A stretch of 21,088 bases of DNA from CAYYMD01 sp964480425 (GCA_964480425.1 CAYZPY010000028.1:1-21088), one strand, 5' to 3'. Shown: positions 1 to 7,841, counted from the first letter of the stretch. Program-made: numbers and translations. The notes: generated from the sequence alone by a model not told the origin.

Positions 1-940
1 GGGCGATCACGTCGAGCAGGCCGGGTCCGTCGTCGAGGCGGACCGCCTGCGGTTCGACTTCTCGCACAACCGGGCGCTTTCGGACGAGCAAATCCGCAAG
101 GTAGAGCGGCTGGTCAACCAACGTATCCTTGCCGACGAGCCGGTGACTGTCCGGATGATGCCGCTGACCGAGGCGAAGAAAATACCCGGCGTGCGGACGA
201 TGTTCGGTGAGAAATATCCCGACCCGGTCCGGGTGGTGGCCATAGGACTGAGCGAAGACCAACATCTCGGTCCCGACACCTCCCAGGGCGACTGGTCGGT
301 CGAGTTCTGCGGTGGCACGCACCTGCGGCGCACCGCGCCGATAGGGCTGTTCAAGATTGTCTCGCAGGAGGCGGTCGCGCGCGGGGTTCGCCGCGTGGCG
401 GCGGTAACCGGTCCGGTGGCGGTGGAAAACGTCAATCGAATGGACCGCATCCTGGGCGACATTTGCGAGGCGCTTAAGGTTCCCCCCGACCAGGCGCCGC
501 AGCGCATCGAGGCGCTGCAAAAGCAGATAAAAGACCTCAAGAAGCGTCCCTCGGACAAGGGCATCGCCGGCGGGGAGGTCGAGATTATTTCCTCGAAGGA
601 TACCCCCTACGGTACGGCGGTGGTCGCCCGCGCCGCTCAGGTCGACCCGGAGGGCATGCGGAACTTCTGCGACGTCCGGCGTCAGAAGGGGGTGGCGGCG
701 GCCTTTATCGGCGCCGCCGACGAAAAGAAGGTAACGCTGATCGCGATGGTCTCCCAAGAGTTGGTCTCGAGCGAAAAAGCCCGCGCCGACGACTGGGTCC
801 GCCACGCCGCAACAATCGTCGGCGGAGGCGGGGGAGGCAAGCCCACTCTCGCACAGGCGGGCGGAAAACAGCCGGATAAACTCCNNNNNNNNNNGGCCCT
901 CGAGGCCGCAGGGGCGTGGATCGACCAACGGTTGCAATAA
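1..940 (+). CDS. alaS: Alanyl-tRNA synthetase, C-terminal part (5' truncated by window)
   Basis: AlaS charges tRNA-Ala and uses an editing domain to clear mischarged Ser or Gly. The reading frame is open from base 2 with no start, so only the last 312 residues are present. The fragment begins at the editing-domain motif GDHVEQAGS, continues with LRFDFSHNRAL, and carries the second half of the editing zinc site, CGGTH (Cys103 and His107 of the fragment). The first HxxxH half of that site would lie upstream of the window. The tail has the glycine-rich C-Ala signature GGGGGGKPTLAQAGGK. A run of 10 N at 885-894 interrupts the gene 14 codons from its end, but the frame is the same on both sides and the ending is family-like. 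The stop is TAA at 938-940. The identity is secure; the residues under the gap are unknown. Confidence 0.95.
   Translation, partial: GDHVEQAGSVVEADRLRFDFSHNRALSDEQIRKVERLVNQRILADEPVTVRMMPLTEAKKIPGVRTMFGEKYPDPVRVVAIGLSEDQHLGPDTSQGDWSVEFCGGTHLRRTAPIGLFKIVSQEAVARGVRRVAAVTGPVAVENVNRMDRILGDICEALKVPPDQAPQRIEALQKQIKDLKKRPSDKGIAGGEVEIISSKDTPYGTAVVARAAQVDPEGMRNFCDVRRQKGVAAAFIGAADEKKVTLIAMVSQELVSSEKARADDWVRHAATIVGGGGGGKPTLAQAGGKQPDKLXXXXALEAAGAWIDQRLQ
885..894. other. Assembly gap (10 N)
   Basis: Ten consecutive undetermined bases lie inside the C-Ala domain of alaS. A run of exactly ten is typical of a scaffolder's fixed-size placeholder, so the true length may differ. The alaS frame is the same on both sides and both flanks match the family, which argues that the join is correct. 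Confidence 0.97.
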
Positions 941-977
941 CACCCTCGCGGCGATTATGTTATACGGACCGGACCGC

Positions 978-1004
978 TTGACAAATCCTCCGCGGATTAA
1001 TACC
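978..1004 (+). promoter_or_regulatory. Candidate sigma70-type promoter for the rpmF-plsX-fabH unit
   Basis: A perfect -35 hexamer TTGACA lies at 978-983. The best nearby -10 is TAATAC at 999-1004, with a 15-bp spacer, shorter than the preferred 17. The 17-bp position (TACCTT) is poorer. The site is 38 bp past the alaS stop and would give an rpmF leader of roughly 80 nt. That leader contains a small GC hairpin (arms 1032-1036 and 1041-1045) followed 17 nt later by a run of seven T at 1063-1069. The -35 is convincing, the -10 is not, so confidence is low. Confidence 0.35.
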
Positions 1005-1093
1005 TTTTGCCGGACGATTTCGACGATACGCCCGGCCGGTGCCGGACAAGAGACGCAACGAATTTTTTTATTGACCTTTACGGAGACGTTAAC

Positions 1094-1276
1094 ATGCTGC
1101 CGAAACAGAAATTAAGCAGGGCCCGCACGCGGAAGCGCCGCAGTCACCACGGTAAGAAGGTGGTGAATTACGCCGACTGCCCTCGATGCAATCAGCCGAA
1201 ACTTCCCCACGCTGCCTGCGAAAACTGCGGATACGTACGCCCCGGACTGACACTCAAGGTCGCCGAAGAGAGTTAA
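1094..1276 (+). CDS. rpmF: 50S ribosomal protein L32 (bL32)
   Basis: A small zinc-ribbon protein of the large ribosomal subunit, 60 residues, normal for bL32. It begins MLPKQKLSRARTRKRRSHHG, a basic N-terminal extension, followed by the four-cysteine zinc ribbon CPRCNQPKLPHAACENCG (Cys-x2-Cys and Cys-x2-Cys). The frame also runs upstream to a TTG at 1007, but the residues before 1094 look nothing like L32. The ATG at 1094 has GGAG at 1082-1085, so 1094 is chosen. The stop is 3 bp before plsX. rpmF-plsX linkage is conserved in many bacteria and connects ribosome production to membrane lipid synthesis. Confidence 0.95.
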   Translation: MLPKQKLSRARTRKRRSHHGKKVVNYADCPRCNQPKLPHAACENCGYVRPGLTLKVAEES

Positions 1277-1279
1277 TAG

Positions 1280-2296
1280 ATGCGGATCGGCATAGACGCG
1301 ATGGGCGGCGACCGCGCGCCGGAAGAACCGGTCCGCGGGGCACTGTACGCCCAGGAGCTCCTGTCCGACGAGGATAAAATTGTCCTTGTCGGGGAGGAAT
1401 CCACCGTCCGCAAACATCTGGAAACGGCCGAGGATTCCCCCCCACCCACCAGCCGGATTGAAATCCGCCACGCGCCCGACGTGATAGGCATGAACGACTC
1501 GCCGGTCGAGACGCTGCGCGCCAGGCCCGATTCTTCAATCGCCGCCATGGCAAGAATGCACGCCGCCGGCGAGATCGACGCATGCATCTCCGGGGGCAAC
1601 ACCGGCGCGTGCGTGGCGGCGGCGCAAATGCGCCTCCGGCGGTTGAAGGGTGTGCTTCGCCCGGGTATAGCGATAGTAACGCCGACGTATTACGGCCCGG
1701 TGGTGGTCTGCGACGTGGGCGCCAACGTGAACTGCCGACCGCGCCACCTGCACCAGTACGGCATAATGTCTTCGGTCTATTCGCGGTACGTCTGCGGGGT
1801 GTCGAACCCGCGGGTGGGGCTGCTGAGCATCGGGCAGGAAGAAGGCAAGGGCAACGAACTGGTCAAAAGGACCCGCGAACTGCTCAAGGAAGACCCCTCG
1901 GTGAACTTCATCGGCAACATCGAGGGGCGCGACCTGTTCGGCGGGGTGTGCGACGTGATGGTCTGCGAGGGGTTCGTGGGCAACGTGGCGCTGAAACTGA
2001 TGGAAGGCATGGCCGGGAGCATCATCGAGGCGATGCTCAGCGAGATGGTCCGCTCGATGCCGTCCCGCGCCGAGGCGGTCCATGACGCCGCTGCGGACAT
2101 CGTGGCCAAGTACGATTTCAACGAGTACGGCGGCGCGCCGCTGCTTGGGGTGGGGGGTATATGCATCATCTGCCACGGCGCCAGCAATTACCGGGGAATC
2201 ATGAACGCCGTGAAAGTGGCGATGGAATTCGCCCGTCACCGCGTGAACCAGCAGATCGTCGAACTGCTGCAAGCACGAAGGAGCGTCGATGTCTGA
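1280..2296 (+). CDS. plsX: Phosphate acyltransferase PlsX
   Basis: PlsX converts acyl-ACP and phosphate to acyl-phosphate, the acyl donor for PlsY in phosphatidic acid synthesis; it is a peripheral membrane enzyme. The 338-residue product has the normal family length and opens with the signature IGIDAMGGDRAP (residues 3-14). The conserved SGGNTGA loop is at 104-110, and further family segments include VCDVGANVNCRP, EGRDLFGG and CEGFVGNVALK. It starts 3 bp after the rpmF stop and its last 8 bases overlap the start of fabH, so the three genes are probably transcribed and translated together. No anomalies were seen. Confidence 0.97.
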   Translation: MRIGIDAMGGDRAPEEPVRGALYAQELLSDEDKIVLVGEESTVRKHLETAEDSPPPTSRIEIRHAPDVIGMNDSPVETLRARPDSSIAAMARMHAAGEIDACISGGNTGACVAAAQMRLRRLKGVLRPGIAIVTPTYYGPVVVCDVGANVNCRPRHLHQYGIMSSVYSRYVCGVSNPRVGLLSIGQEEGKGNELVKRTRELLKEDPSVNFIGNIEGRDLFGGVCDVMVCEGFVGNVALKLMEGMAGSIIEAMLSEMVRSMPSRAEAVHDAAADIVAKYDFNEYGGAPLLGVGGICIICHGASNYRGIMNAVKVAMEFARHRVNQQIVELLQARRSVDV

Positions 2297-3281
2297 ATCC
2301 GTACGCGCGGCAATAACGGGCCTGGGTTCGGCGGTGCCCCAAAAGGTGATGACCAACCGGGATTTCGAGAAAATACTCGACACCTCGGACGAATGGATTA
2401 CCCAGCGTACGGGAATAAAACAGCGCCGCATAGCCGATCCGGACCAGTCCACCGCCACGCTCGGCGCCGATGCCGCACGCGCCGCTCTCAGCGAGGCCGG
2501 GATCGAACCCGCCGAACTGGACATGATTATCTGCTCGACGGTGACGCCGGATATGATCTTCCCCGCAACGGCGTGCTTCATCCAGGACGCCCTGAACGCC
2601 ACCGACGTGCCGGCGTTCGACCTCTCGGCCGCCTGTAGCGGATGGCTCTACGGGCTGACGACAGCCCAGCAATTCATCGCAACGGGCATGTACAAAAACA
2701 TACTGGTAATCGGCAGCGAAACGCTCAGCCGGTTCAGCGACTACGCCGACCGAACCAGTTGCATCCTGTTCGGCGACGGTGCGGGCGCGGCGGTGCTCCA
2801 GCCCACGGATAACCCCGACCGGGGCATCCGCTATTCGGTTATGCACACCGACGGCAGCGGATGGGACTATATCCACGTTCCCGCCGGCGGTGCGCGCGAA
2901 CCGACCACCCAGAAGACCCTGGACGAAAACGGGCACTTTATCAAGATGCGGGGCAGGGACGTTTACAAGTTCGCCGTGGAGAAGATGCAGTGGCTCCTGG
3001 CCGACTGCATGGAAAAATGCGACCTGTCCCCCGACGACGTTGACCTGGTGGTGCCCCACCAGGTGAACATACGGATAATAAAATCCGCCACGGGCAAGTT
3101 GAATTTCCCGCTGGAGAAGGTCTACGTAAACATCGACAGGTACGGCAACACCTCGGCGGCGTCGATACCGATCGCCATGGTCGAGGCGCGCGACGAAGGC
3201 AAGATAGGACCGGGCTCGCTGGTGCTGCTGGTGGCGTTCGGGGCGGGACTGACCTGGGCGGGAACCGTCTTACGAATGTGA
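2289..3281 (+). CDS. fabH: 3-oxoacyl-ACP synthase III (KAS III)
   Basis: FabH condenses acetyl-CoA with malonyl-ACP to start type II fatty acid synthesis in the cytoplasm. The 330-residue protein has the complete KAS III triad: Cys116 in DLSAACSGWLYGL, His257 in VPHQVNIRI and Asn287 in YGNTSAASIP. The FGDGAGAAVL segment and the glycine-rich VAFGAGLTWAG ending are also typical. The ATG lies inside the end of plsX (8-bp overlap in another frame), which suggests translational coupling. It is followed by a 184-bp non-coding gap before fabD, so it may end the first sub-operon of the cluster. Confidence 0.97.
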   Translation: MSESVRAAITGLGSAVPQKVMTNRDFEKILDTSDEWITQRTGIKQRRIADPDQSTATLGADAARAALSEAGIEPAELDMIICSTVTPDMIFPATACFIQDALNATDVPAFDLSAACSGWLYGLTTAQQFIATGMYKNILVIGSETLSRFSDYADRTSCILFGDGAGAAVLQPTDNPDRGIRYSVMHTDGSGWDYIHVPAGGAREPTTQKTLDENGHFIKMRGRDVYKFAVEKMQWLLADCMEKCDLSPDDVDLVVPHQVNIRIIKSATGKLNFPLEKVYVNIDRYGNTSAASIPIAMVEARDEGKIGPGSLVLLVAFGAGLTWAGTVLRM

Positions 3282-3346
3282 ACTTTTAAAACCTTGTTTT
3301 GGTGTTCCAATACACAGTCAACATCACGCCAGCCGGCACCCTCGGC

Positions 3347-3369
3347 ACGAGCCGGCGCTCACGGCTCGT
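3347..3369 (+). other. GC-rich hairpin in the fabH-fabD gap
   Basis: Perfect 8-bp inverted arms (3347-3354 ACGAGCCG and 3362-3369 CGGCTCGT) flank a 7-nt loop. No T-run follows on the + strand, so it is not a classical rho-independent terminator. It could be an mRNA processing or stability element or a pause site between fabH and fabD. The rest of the gap (3282-3465) shows no gene and no clear promoter. Confidence 0.45.
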
Positions 3370-3465
3370 AAGAAATATGACGCGGCGCACGGAACCATTC
3401 GCCGGCGCAAGGGGCAAACGCCTCTCACGCGTAAAAACGAACGACATCAAGACTGAATGAAATAA

Positions 3466-4419
3466 ATGACTAGAACAGCATTTTTATTTCCGGGACAGGG
3501 CGCTCAACACGTCGGCATGGGCCGCGACATATACGACGCCTGCGCCGAGGCGAAGGTTATGTTTCAACGAGCCCAGGCGATTACGGACCTTCCGTTGGCG
3601 CGCCTTTGCTTCGAAGGTCCCGCTGAGGATCTGTCGGCCACGAACGTATCCCAGCCGGCGATATTCGTCGTTTCGGCGGCCATCCTGGCGTACATGAAGG
3701 AGTTTCTTGGTCCGGGGCGAATGGAGCGTATTTCCCCGTCCTTTTCGGCGGGACTGTCGCTTGGGGAATACACGGCGCTTTACGCCGCCGGCGCGATGGA
3801 CTTCGAGACGGGCGTCAAACTCGTGGCACGCAGGGGCGAGGCGATGCAGGAAGCCGCCAATGCGGTTCCCTCCGGGATGGTGAGCATACTCGGCGTAGAG
3901 CCACAACAGGCCGAGGAACTCTGCCGTGCCGCCGCCGCCGGACAGACGCTCCTGTGCGCCAACTTCAACTGCCCGGGTCAGGTGGTTATTTCCGGCCACG
4001 CCGAGGCGTGCCGGCGTGCGGTTGAGATGGCCGAGCAGTTCGGGGCCTGCGGCGCCGTGCCGCTGAAGGTAGCAGGGGCGTTCCACAGCGAGTTAATGTC
4101 GCCCGCCGCCGGCCGGCTCAAAGAGGCGCTCGACCAGATGGAATTCCACAAGCCCGATTGCGAAGTGCCTGCCAACGTGGACGCGCGACCGTACCAAACC
4201 GCCGAGCAAATTCCCGACAAACTCCTGCGCCAGATGACTTCGCCCACCCGCTGGCAGGAGTGCATGGAATACATGTCCGCCAGTGGCGCGGACGAATTTT
4301 ACGAGATCGGTCCCGGACGCGTCCTGCGCGGACTGGCGCGGCGGATCGACCGCGGCATAAAAGTTACTTGCATAAACTCGCGCGAATCTGTAGAGAAACT
4401 TTGCAGCCAGGAAGTGTGA
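3466..4419 (+). CDS. fabD: Malonyl-CoA:ACP transacylase
   Basis: FabD moves malonyl from CoA to ACP, supplying the extender for every elongation round. The product is 317 residues, as usual. Visible signatures are FPGQGAQ near the N-terminus, the nucleophile elbow GLSLGEY with Ser98 (E. coli has GHSLGE), Arg123 in ARRGEAMQ that holds the malonyl carboxylate, PGQVVISG, and catalytic His207 in AFHSELM. No Shine-Dalgarno sequence precedes the ATG. Instead a two-codon reading frame ATG-AAA-TAA at 3457-3465 ends exactly where fabD begins. fabG follows after 42 bp. Confidence 0.96.
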   Translation: MTRTAFLFPGQGAQHVGMGRDIYDACAEAKVMFQRAQAITDLPLARLCFEGPAEDLSATNVSQPAIFVVSAAILAYMKEFLGPGRMERISPSFSAGLSLGEYTALYAAGAMDFETGVKLVARRGEAMQEAANAVPSGMVSILGVEPQQAEELCRAAAAGQTLLCANFNCPGQVVISGHAEACRRAVEMAEQFGACGAVPLKVAGAFHSELMSPAAGRLKEALDQMEFHKPDCEVPANVDARPYQTAEQIPDKLLRQMTSPTRWQECMEYMSASGADEFYEIGPGRVLRGLARRIDRGIKVTCINSRESVEKLCSQEV

Positions 4420-4461
4420 ATTTTCGGTTAATTTCAAAACCAAAGGCAAAGGACTGCGAAC

Positions 4462-5217
4462 ATGGCCAGGCAGGTCGAAATTAAAGACGATCAGAAAGTA
4501 GCCATAGTAACCGGCGCCGGTCGGGGCATAGGTCTGGCAATCACCCGACGACTGCTGGGGACGGGAATGACGGTGGTGGCTGTGGACCTGAAGGACGAAC
4601 TGCTGGAAAAACTTCCCGACGAACTGGGCGGCGGCGACAAGCTCGTGTGCAGAAAAATGGACGTAACCGACAGCGAGGGCTTTACCTCGCTGATTGACGA
4701 AATCGCCGAAAAATACGAGCGCATAGACGTGCTGGTGAACAACGCGGGAATCACGCGCGATAATCTTCTTATGCGGATTTCCGACGAGGACTGGCAGGCG
4801 GTGTTGAAGGTGAATCTGACATCGGCGTTTATCGGCACGCGAGCGGTGGCGCGGTACATGGTCCGCCAGCGGACCGGTTCGATAATCAACATGACCAGTT
4901 ACTCCGGTCTGGAAGGCAATCGCGGACAGGCAAACTATTCGGCCTCCAAGGCGGGCCTGGTGGGACTGACCAAGACCACCGCCAAGGAGCTGGCGTCGAA
5001 AAACGTCCGTTGCAACGCCGTTGCGCCCGGCTTTATCAAGACCGAGATGACCGACGCGCTTCCCCAGCAGGCCAGGGACGTCGCGCTGGGTCTGATACCG
5101 CTTAAGCGCATGGGCACCGCCGACGACGTGGCCGCGGTGGTGGAATTTCTGTCCCGGGAGGCGTCGTCCTACATTACCGGGCAGGTCATTAGTGTTGACG
5201 GGGGGATGCATACATAG
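4462..5217 (+). CDS. fabG: 3-oxoacyl-ACP reductase
   Basis: FabG is the NADPH-dependent short-chain dehydrogenase that reduces 3-oxoacyl-ACP in the first reductive step of the cycle. The 251-residue product has the Rossmann motif TGAGRGIG (17-24), NNAG at 93-96 and the catalytic tetrad Asn118, Ser146, Tyr159 and Lys163, the last two in QANYSASKAG. The C-terminal ITGQVISVDGGMHT is typical of true FabG. AAAGGA at 4448-4453 gives a good ribosome-binding site for the ATG. The gene ends in tandem stops (TAG TAA at 5215-5220) and is followed by a terminator-like hairpin. A generic SDR role is possible for this fold, but position between fabD and acpP makes FabG the clear choice. Confidence 0.96.
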   Translation: MARQVEIKDDQKVAIVTGAGRGIGLAITRRLLGTGMTVVAVDLKDELLEKLPDELGGGDKLVCRKMDVTDSEGFTSLIDEIAEKYERIDVLVNNAGITRDNLLMRISDEDWQAVLKVNLTSAFIGTRAVARYMVRQRTGSIINMTSYSGLEGNRGQANYSASKAGLVGLTKTTAKELASKNVRCNAVAPGFIKTEMTDALPQQARDVALGLIPLKRMGTADDVAAVVEFLSREASSYITGQVISVDGGMHT

Positions 5218-5240
5218 TAACTATGTCCGGACGATTTTCA

Positions 5241-5266
5241 CCCGCCTGTGCGGGCGGGAATATTTT
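5241..5266 (+). terminator. Terminator-like hairpin after fabG
   Basis: Arms CCCGCC (5241-5246) and GGCGGG (5253-5258) enclose a 6-nt loop and are followed directly by AATATTTT. This is a short GC stem with a T-rich tail, placed 23 bp after the fabG stop. The left arm, extended to 10 bases (5241-5250), can instead pair perfectly with 5286-5295, which would dissolve this hairpin. It is probably a partial terminator or attenuator rather than a full stop. Confidence 0.5.
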
Positions 5267-5281
5267 GGTTTCGGGATTGTA

Positions 5282-5310
5282 TTGCCACAGGCGGGTATGG
5301 GCGATATATT
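5282..5310 (+). promoter_or_regulatory. Predicted sigma70-type promoter of acpP
   Basis: A -35 TTGCCA (5282-5287, 5 of 6 to consensus), a 17-bp spacer and a -10 TATATT (5305-5310, 5 of 6) form the best promoter on the + strand of the window. Transcription would start near 5317 and give an acpP leader of about 57 nt. A dedicated promoter makes sense because ACP is needed in large molar excess over the enzymes; E. coli also has extra acpP promoters inside its fab cluster. Confidence 0.55.
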
Positions 5311-5373
5311 ACCCCCGCCCGACGGCGAAATCAGTTTTGGTAGCGTTTAAAATTAATTCTGGGAGGCTGTAAA

Positions 5374-5619
5374 GTGCCCGACGAAATCGAAGAAAAAGTA
5401 ACCGAAATAGTGGCCGAACAAATGGGTGTCGACAAGAGCGAGATTACCCGCGAGACCTCGTTCGTAAACGACCTCAACGCCGATTCGCTCGACACCGTCG
5501 AACTGGTCATGGAATTCGAAGACGAGTTCGAGTTGAGCATACCCGACGAAAAGGCGGAAAAAATCCAAACGGTCGGCCAGGCCATCGATTACATCAAAGA
5601 ATACGCCAAAAAGGCCTGA
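5374..5619 (+). CDS. acpP: Acyl carrier protein
   Basis: ACP carries the growing acyl chain on a 4'-phosphopantetheine arm. The 81-residue acidic protein has the canonical attachment site DSLD with Ser38, in LNADSLDTVELVMEFEDEF. The start is GTG at 5374, set by a strong GGGAGG ribosome-binding site at 5361-5366 with a 7-nt spacer. The next gene, fabF, begins 7 bp after the stop, so the two are surely co-transcribed. A promoter (5282-5310) and a terminator-like hairpin separate it from fabG, so acpP-fabF can be expressed apart from the upstream enzymes. Confidence 0.97.
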   Translation: MPDEIEEKVTEIVAEQMGVDKSEITRETSFVNDLNADSLDTVELVMEFEDEFELSIPDEKAEKIQTVGQAIDYIKEYAKKA

Positions 5620-5626
5620 TTAACCC

Positions 5627-6883
5627 ATGGTCAGACGCCGCGTCGTACTGACAGGCCTGGGAACGGTCAATCCACTCGGGTACAACGTCGGACAGTTCTT
5701 CGACGCCCTGCTCAACGGCAAAAGTGGCATAAGGAACATCCGTCGCTTCGACACCACCGGGTTCGCCTCCAAGATAGGCGGCGAGGTCCCCGACTGGGAC
5801 AAGACCGCCCCCTCCGGGTTGCTTGACCCCAAGGAATTCAGGCGGATGGACCGCTTTGCGCAGTTCGCGGTGGTGGCGGCCATCGAGGCGGTCAACGACA
5901 GCCGACTGGATTTCGATGCGGAAGACAACCGCCGATGCGCCGTGATAGTTGGAAGCGGCATCGGGGGACTGGAAACACTCGAAATCCAGCACAAGCGCAT
6001 GCTCGATAAGGGTCCCGGGCGGATCAGCCCCTTCACCGTGCCTAAACTCATGGGCAACGCCGCCTCGGGCAACATATCCATCATATGGAATCTCAAGGGC
6101 CCGAACTTATGCGTGGTGACCGCCTGCGCCTCGGCGAGCAACGCCATCGGGGAGGCGTACCGTCTGATCCAGAGCGACATAGCCGACGTGGCGATAACCG
6201 GCGGGTCCGAGGCCGCTCTTACCCCCATCGGACTGGCCAGTTTCTGCTCGCTCAAGGGCCTGTCCACGCGAAACGACGAGCCCGAAAAAGCCAGCCGACC
6301 CTTTGACAAGGACCGCGACGGATTCCTCCTGTCCGAAGGGTCCGGTATCGTCATCCTGGAGGACCTTGACCACGCACTGGGGCGCGATGCGAAAATCTAC
6401 GCCGAACTCATCGGGTACGGCTCCAGCGGCGACGGATACCACATCACCGCACCGGACCCGTCCGGCGACGGCGCCGTGCAGGCCATGAAAAGCGCCCTGG
6501 ACAACGCGCAAATTTCCCCGCAAGACGTGGAATACATCAACGCCCACGGGACCAGCACGCAGCTGGGCGATGTGGCCGAAGTCCGCGCGATAAAGAAACT
6601 GTTCGGCAACTACGCCAAAGACGCCCTTATGGTCTCCTCGACCAAAAGTTCGACAGGGCATCTGCTGGGCGCATCGGGCGGCGTGGAGATTGTCGCCTCG
6701 GCGCTGACCATCACCCGGGGCGTCATTCCGCCCACCTACAACCTCGAGCAGCCGGACGATGAATGCGACCTGGACTTCGTACCGCTGACGCCGCGCGAGG
6801 CGAAGGTCGACATCCTGCTGTCGAACAGTTTCGGCTTCGGCGGGCACAACGCCTGCCTGCTGCTGAAACGATTCGAGGGGTAA
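5627..6883 (+). CDS. fabF: 3-oxoacyl-ACP synthase II (KAS II)
   Basis: FabF condenses malonyl-ACP with acyl-ACP in elongation. The 418-residue product shows the full KAS I/II active site: Cys167 in VVTACASASNAIGEA, His307 in NAHGTSTQLGD, Lys340 and His345 in STKSSTGHLLGASGG, and the closing GFGGHNACLLL. It starts 7 bp after acpP with no strong ribosome-binding site of its own, consistent with coupling to acpP translation. It ends the fatty-acid cluster; the next gene is convergent. FabB is the alternative name, but linkage to acpP and the length fit FabF. Confidence 0.96.
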   Translation: MVRRRVVLTGLGTVNPLGYNVGQFFDALLNGKSGIRNIRRFDTTGFASKIGGEVPDWDKTAPSGLLDPKEFRRMDRFAQFAVVAAIEAVNDSRLDFDAEDNRRCAVIVGSGIGGLETLEIQHKRMLDKGPGRISPFTVPKLMGNAASGNISIIWNLKGPNLCVVTACASASNAIGEAYRLIQSDIADVAITGGSEAALTPIGLASFCSLKGLSTRNDEPEKASRPFDKDRDGFLLSEGSGIVILEDLDHALGRDAKIYAELIGYGSSGDGYHITAPDPSGDGAVQAMKSALDNAQISPQDVEYINAHGTSTQLGDVAEVRAIKKLFGNYAKDALMVSSTKSSTGHLLGASGGVEIVASALTITRGVIPPTYNLEQPDDECDLDFVPLTPREAKVDILLSNSFGFGGHNACLLLKRFEG

Positions 6884-6895
6884 GGCAAAACCGCG

Positions 6896-6909
6896 CCCGC
6901 GCCGGCGGG
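6896..6909. terminator. Small hairpin between convergent fabF and aldo/keto reductase
   Basis: Arms CCCGC (6896-6900) and GCGGG (6905-6909) with a 4-nt loop sit in the 32-bp gap between the two convergent stop codons. Read on the - strand the hairpin is followed within a few bases by TTTT. It may serve as a weak shared terminator; the stem is only 5 bp. Confidence 0.3.
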
Positions 6910-6915
6910 GGTTAT

Positions 6916-7841
6916 CTAAACCTTAAGCGCTTCGAGTCTGTCGGGGCTCAACAGTTCGGCCCCGGCGGCGGCGTTGGATTCGACCTGTCGCACGGAGGTC
7001 GCACCGGGAATGGCCACCGGTTCGGCTTGATGCGATATTACGTAGCGGATAGCGGTCGTGGGCAGGTCTTCGCCCTCAAGGAGGGCGGCGCGCACCTTCT
7101 GGAGTTTTTGGAGTTCCTGCTCGTACTGTTCGCGGTGCGATTCGCCCTTGTTCCACCGCCGGCGCACGGAATCGGTGAAGACCGTATCGGCGTCGTATTT
7201 GCCGGCCAGTATTCCCTTGCGCATAGGTCCGCGTATGAGCACGCCCATGTCGTTTTGTCTGCACCACGGCAAGAGTTCGTCCTCGGCGAAGCGGTTGAGC
7301 AGCGAGTAGTTTATCTCCACCACGGCGCACTTGCCGTCGGAGAGCCGGTGGAACTTTTCAGCACGTCGATGTGGTCGGTGGATATCCCGTAGTGGCGGAT
7401 GAAGCCCTCCTGGCGAAGGGTCTCGAAGGCCTCGATGTAAACCTCCGGGTTTTCGACGTTGGCGTCGTGGCAGAGCATCACGTCGATGTACTCGGTTCTC
7501 AGGCGTCCAGCGCAGGCGTGCCCGCATAGTCGGATCATGTCGGGCGTGGTCTTTGGCACCGCCTGTCCGGTGCGCTTGCCCCAGTGGGCGATTTTGCTGA
7601 CCACGCGGACCTCCTGGCGGATGCCCTTAAGCGCCCTGCCCAGGCGCAGTTCGCTGTTTCCGTTCGGTATGCCGTAGGATTCCGCCACGTCGAACAGGTT
7701 CATTCCGTTGTCGTATGCGGCGCGGACAATGGATTCCGCCGAGGCGTCGTCCATCTCGCCCCACTGGTTGCCGATGTTCCACGTTCCCAGACCAACGGCG
7801 GAAACGTCCCAGCCGGTCTTGCCGAACTTGCGATACAGCAT
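6916..7841 (-). pseudogene. Aldo/keto reductase, disrupted by one frameshift
   Basis: This NAD(P)H-dependent oxidoreductase family reduces sugar or ketone carbonyls. The first part (start 7841, AAGGAG ribosome-binding site at 7848-7853) opens with GLGTWNIGNQWG and contains the whole AKR tetrad: Asp51 and Tyr56 in FDVAESYG, Lys83 in VVSK and His125 in MLCHDAN. After DHIDVLK the frame runs out to a stop at 7311. The rest of the barrel continues in the neighbouring frame as KFHRLSDGKCAVVEINYSLL through IPGATSVRQVE to TAG at 6916. Adding one base to the A4 run (T4 on the + strand, 7355-7358) would restore a normal protein of about 308 residues. It is the last gene of the - strand run, and a sugar-acid or keto-sugar reductase role is inferred from context only. 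It is either a recent pseudogene or a base-calling or assembly error. Confidence 0.85.

Noticed and set aside
1032..1069. Rho-independent terminator for alaS (hairpin plus T7)
   Set aside because: The T-run starts 17 nt after the stem instead of directly behind it, and the candidate promoter would place it in the rpmF leader.
1007..1093. Upstream TTG start for rpmF giving an 89-residue protein
   Set aside because: The extra residues are not L32-like and the ATG at 1094 has a proper ribosome-binding site.
1535..2602. Open frame of 355 codons on the - strand over plsX and fabH
   Set aside because: Antisense to two strongly supported genes; the His/Ala/Arg-rich translation has no motif.
4093..5211. 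Open frame of 372 codons on the - strand over fabD and fabG
   Set aside because: Antisense to catalytic regions of fabD and fabG; no protein-like features.
7351..7360. Programmed -1 frameshift in the aldo/keto reductase
   Set aside because: The P-site AAA would have to slip onto GAA and there is no heptameric slippery site; a base deletion is simpler.
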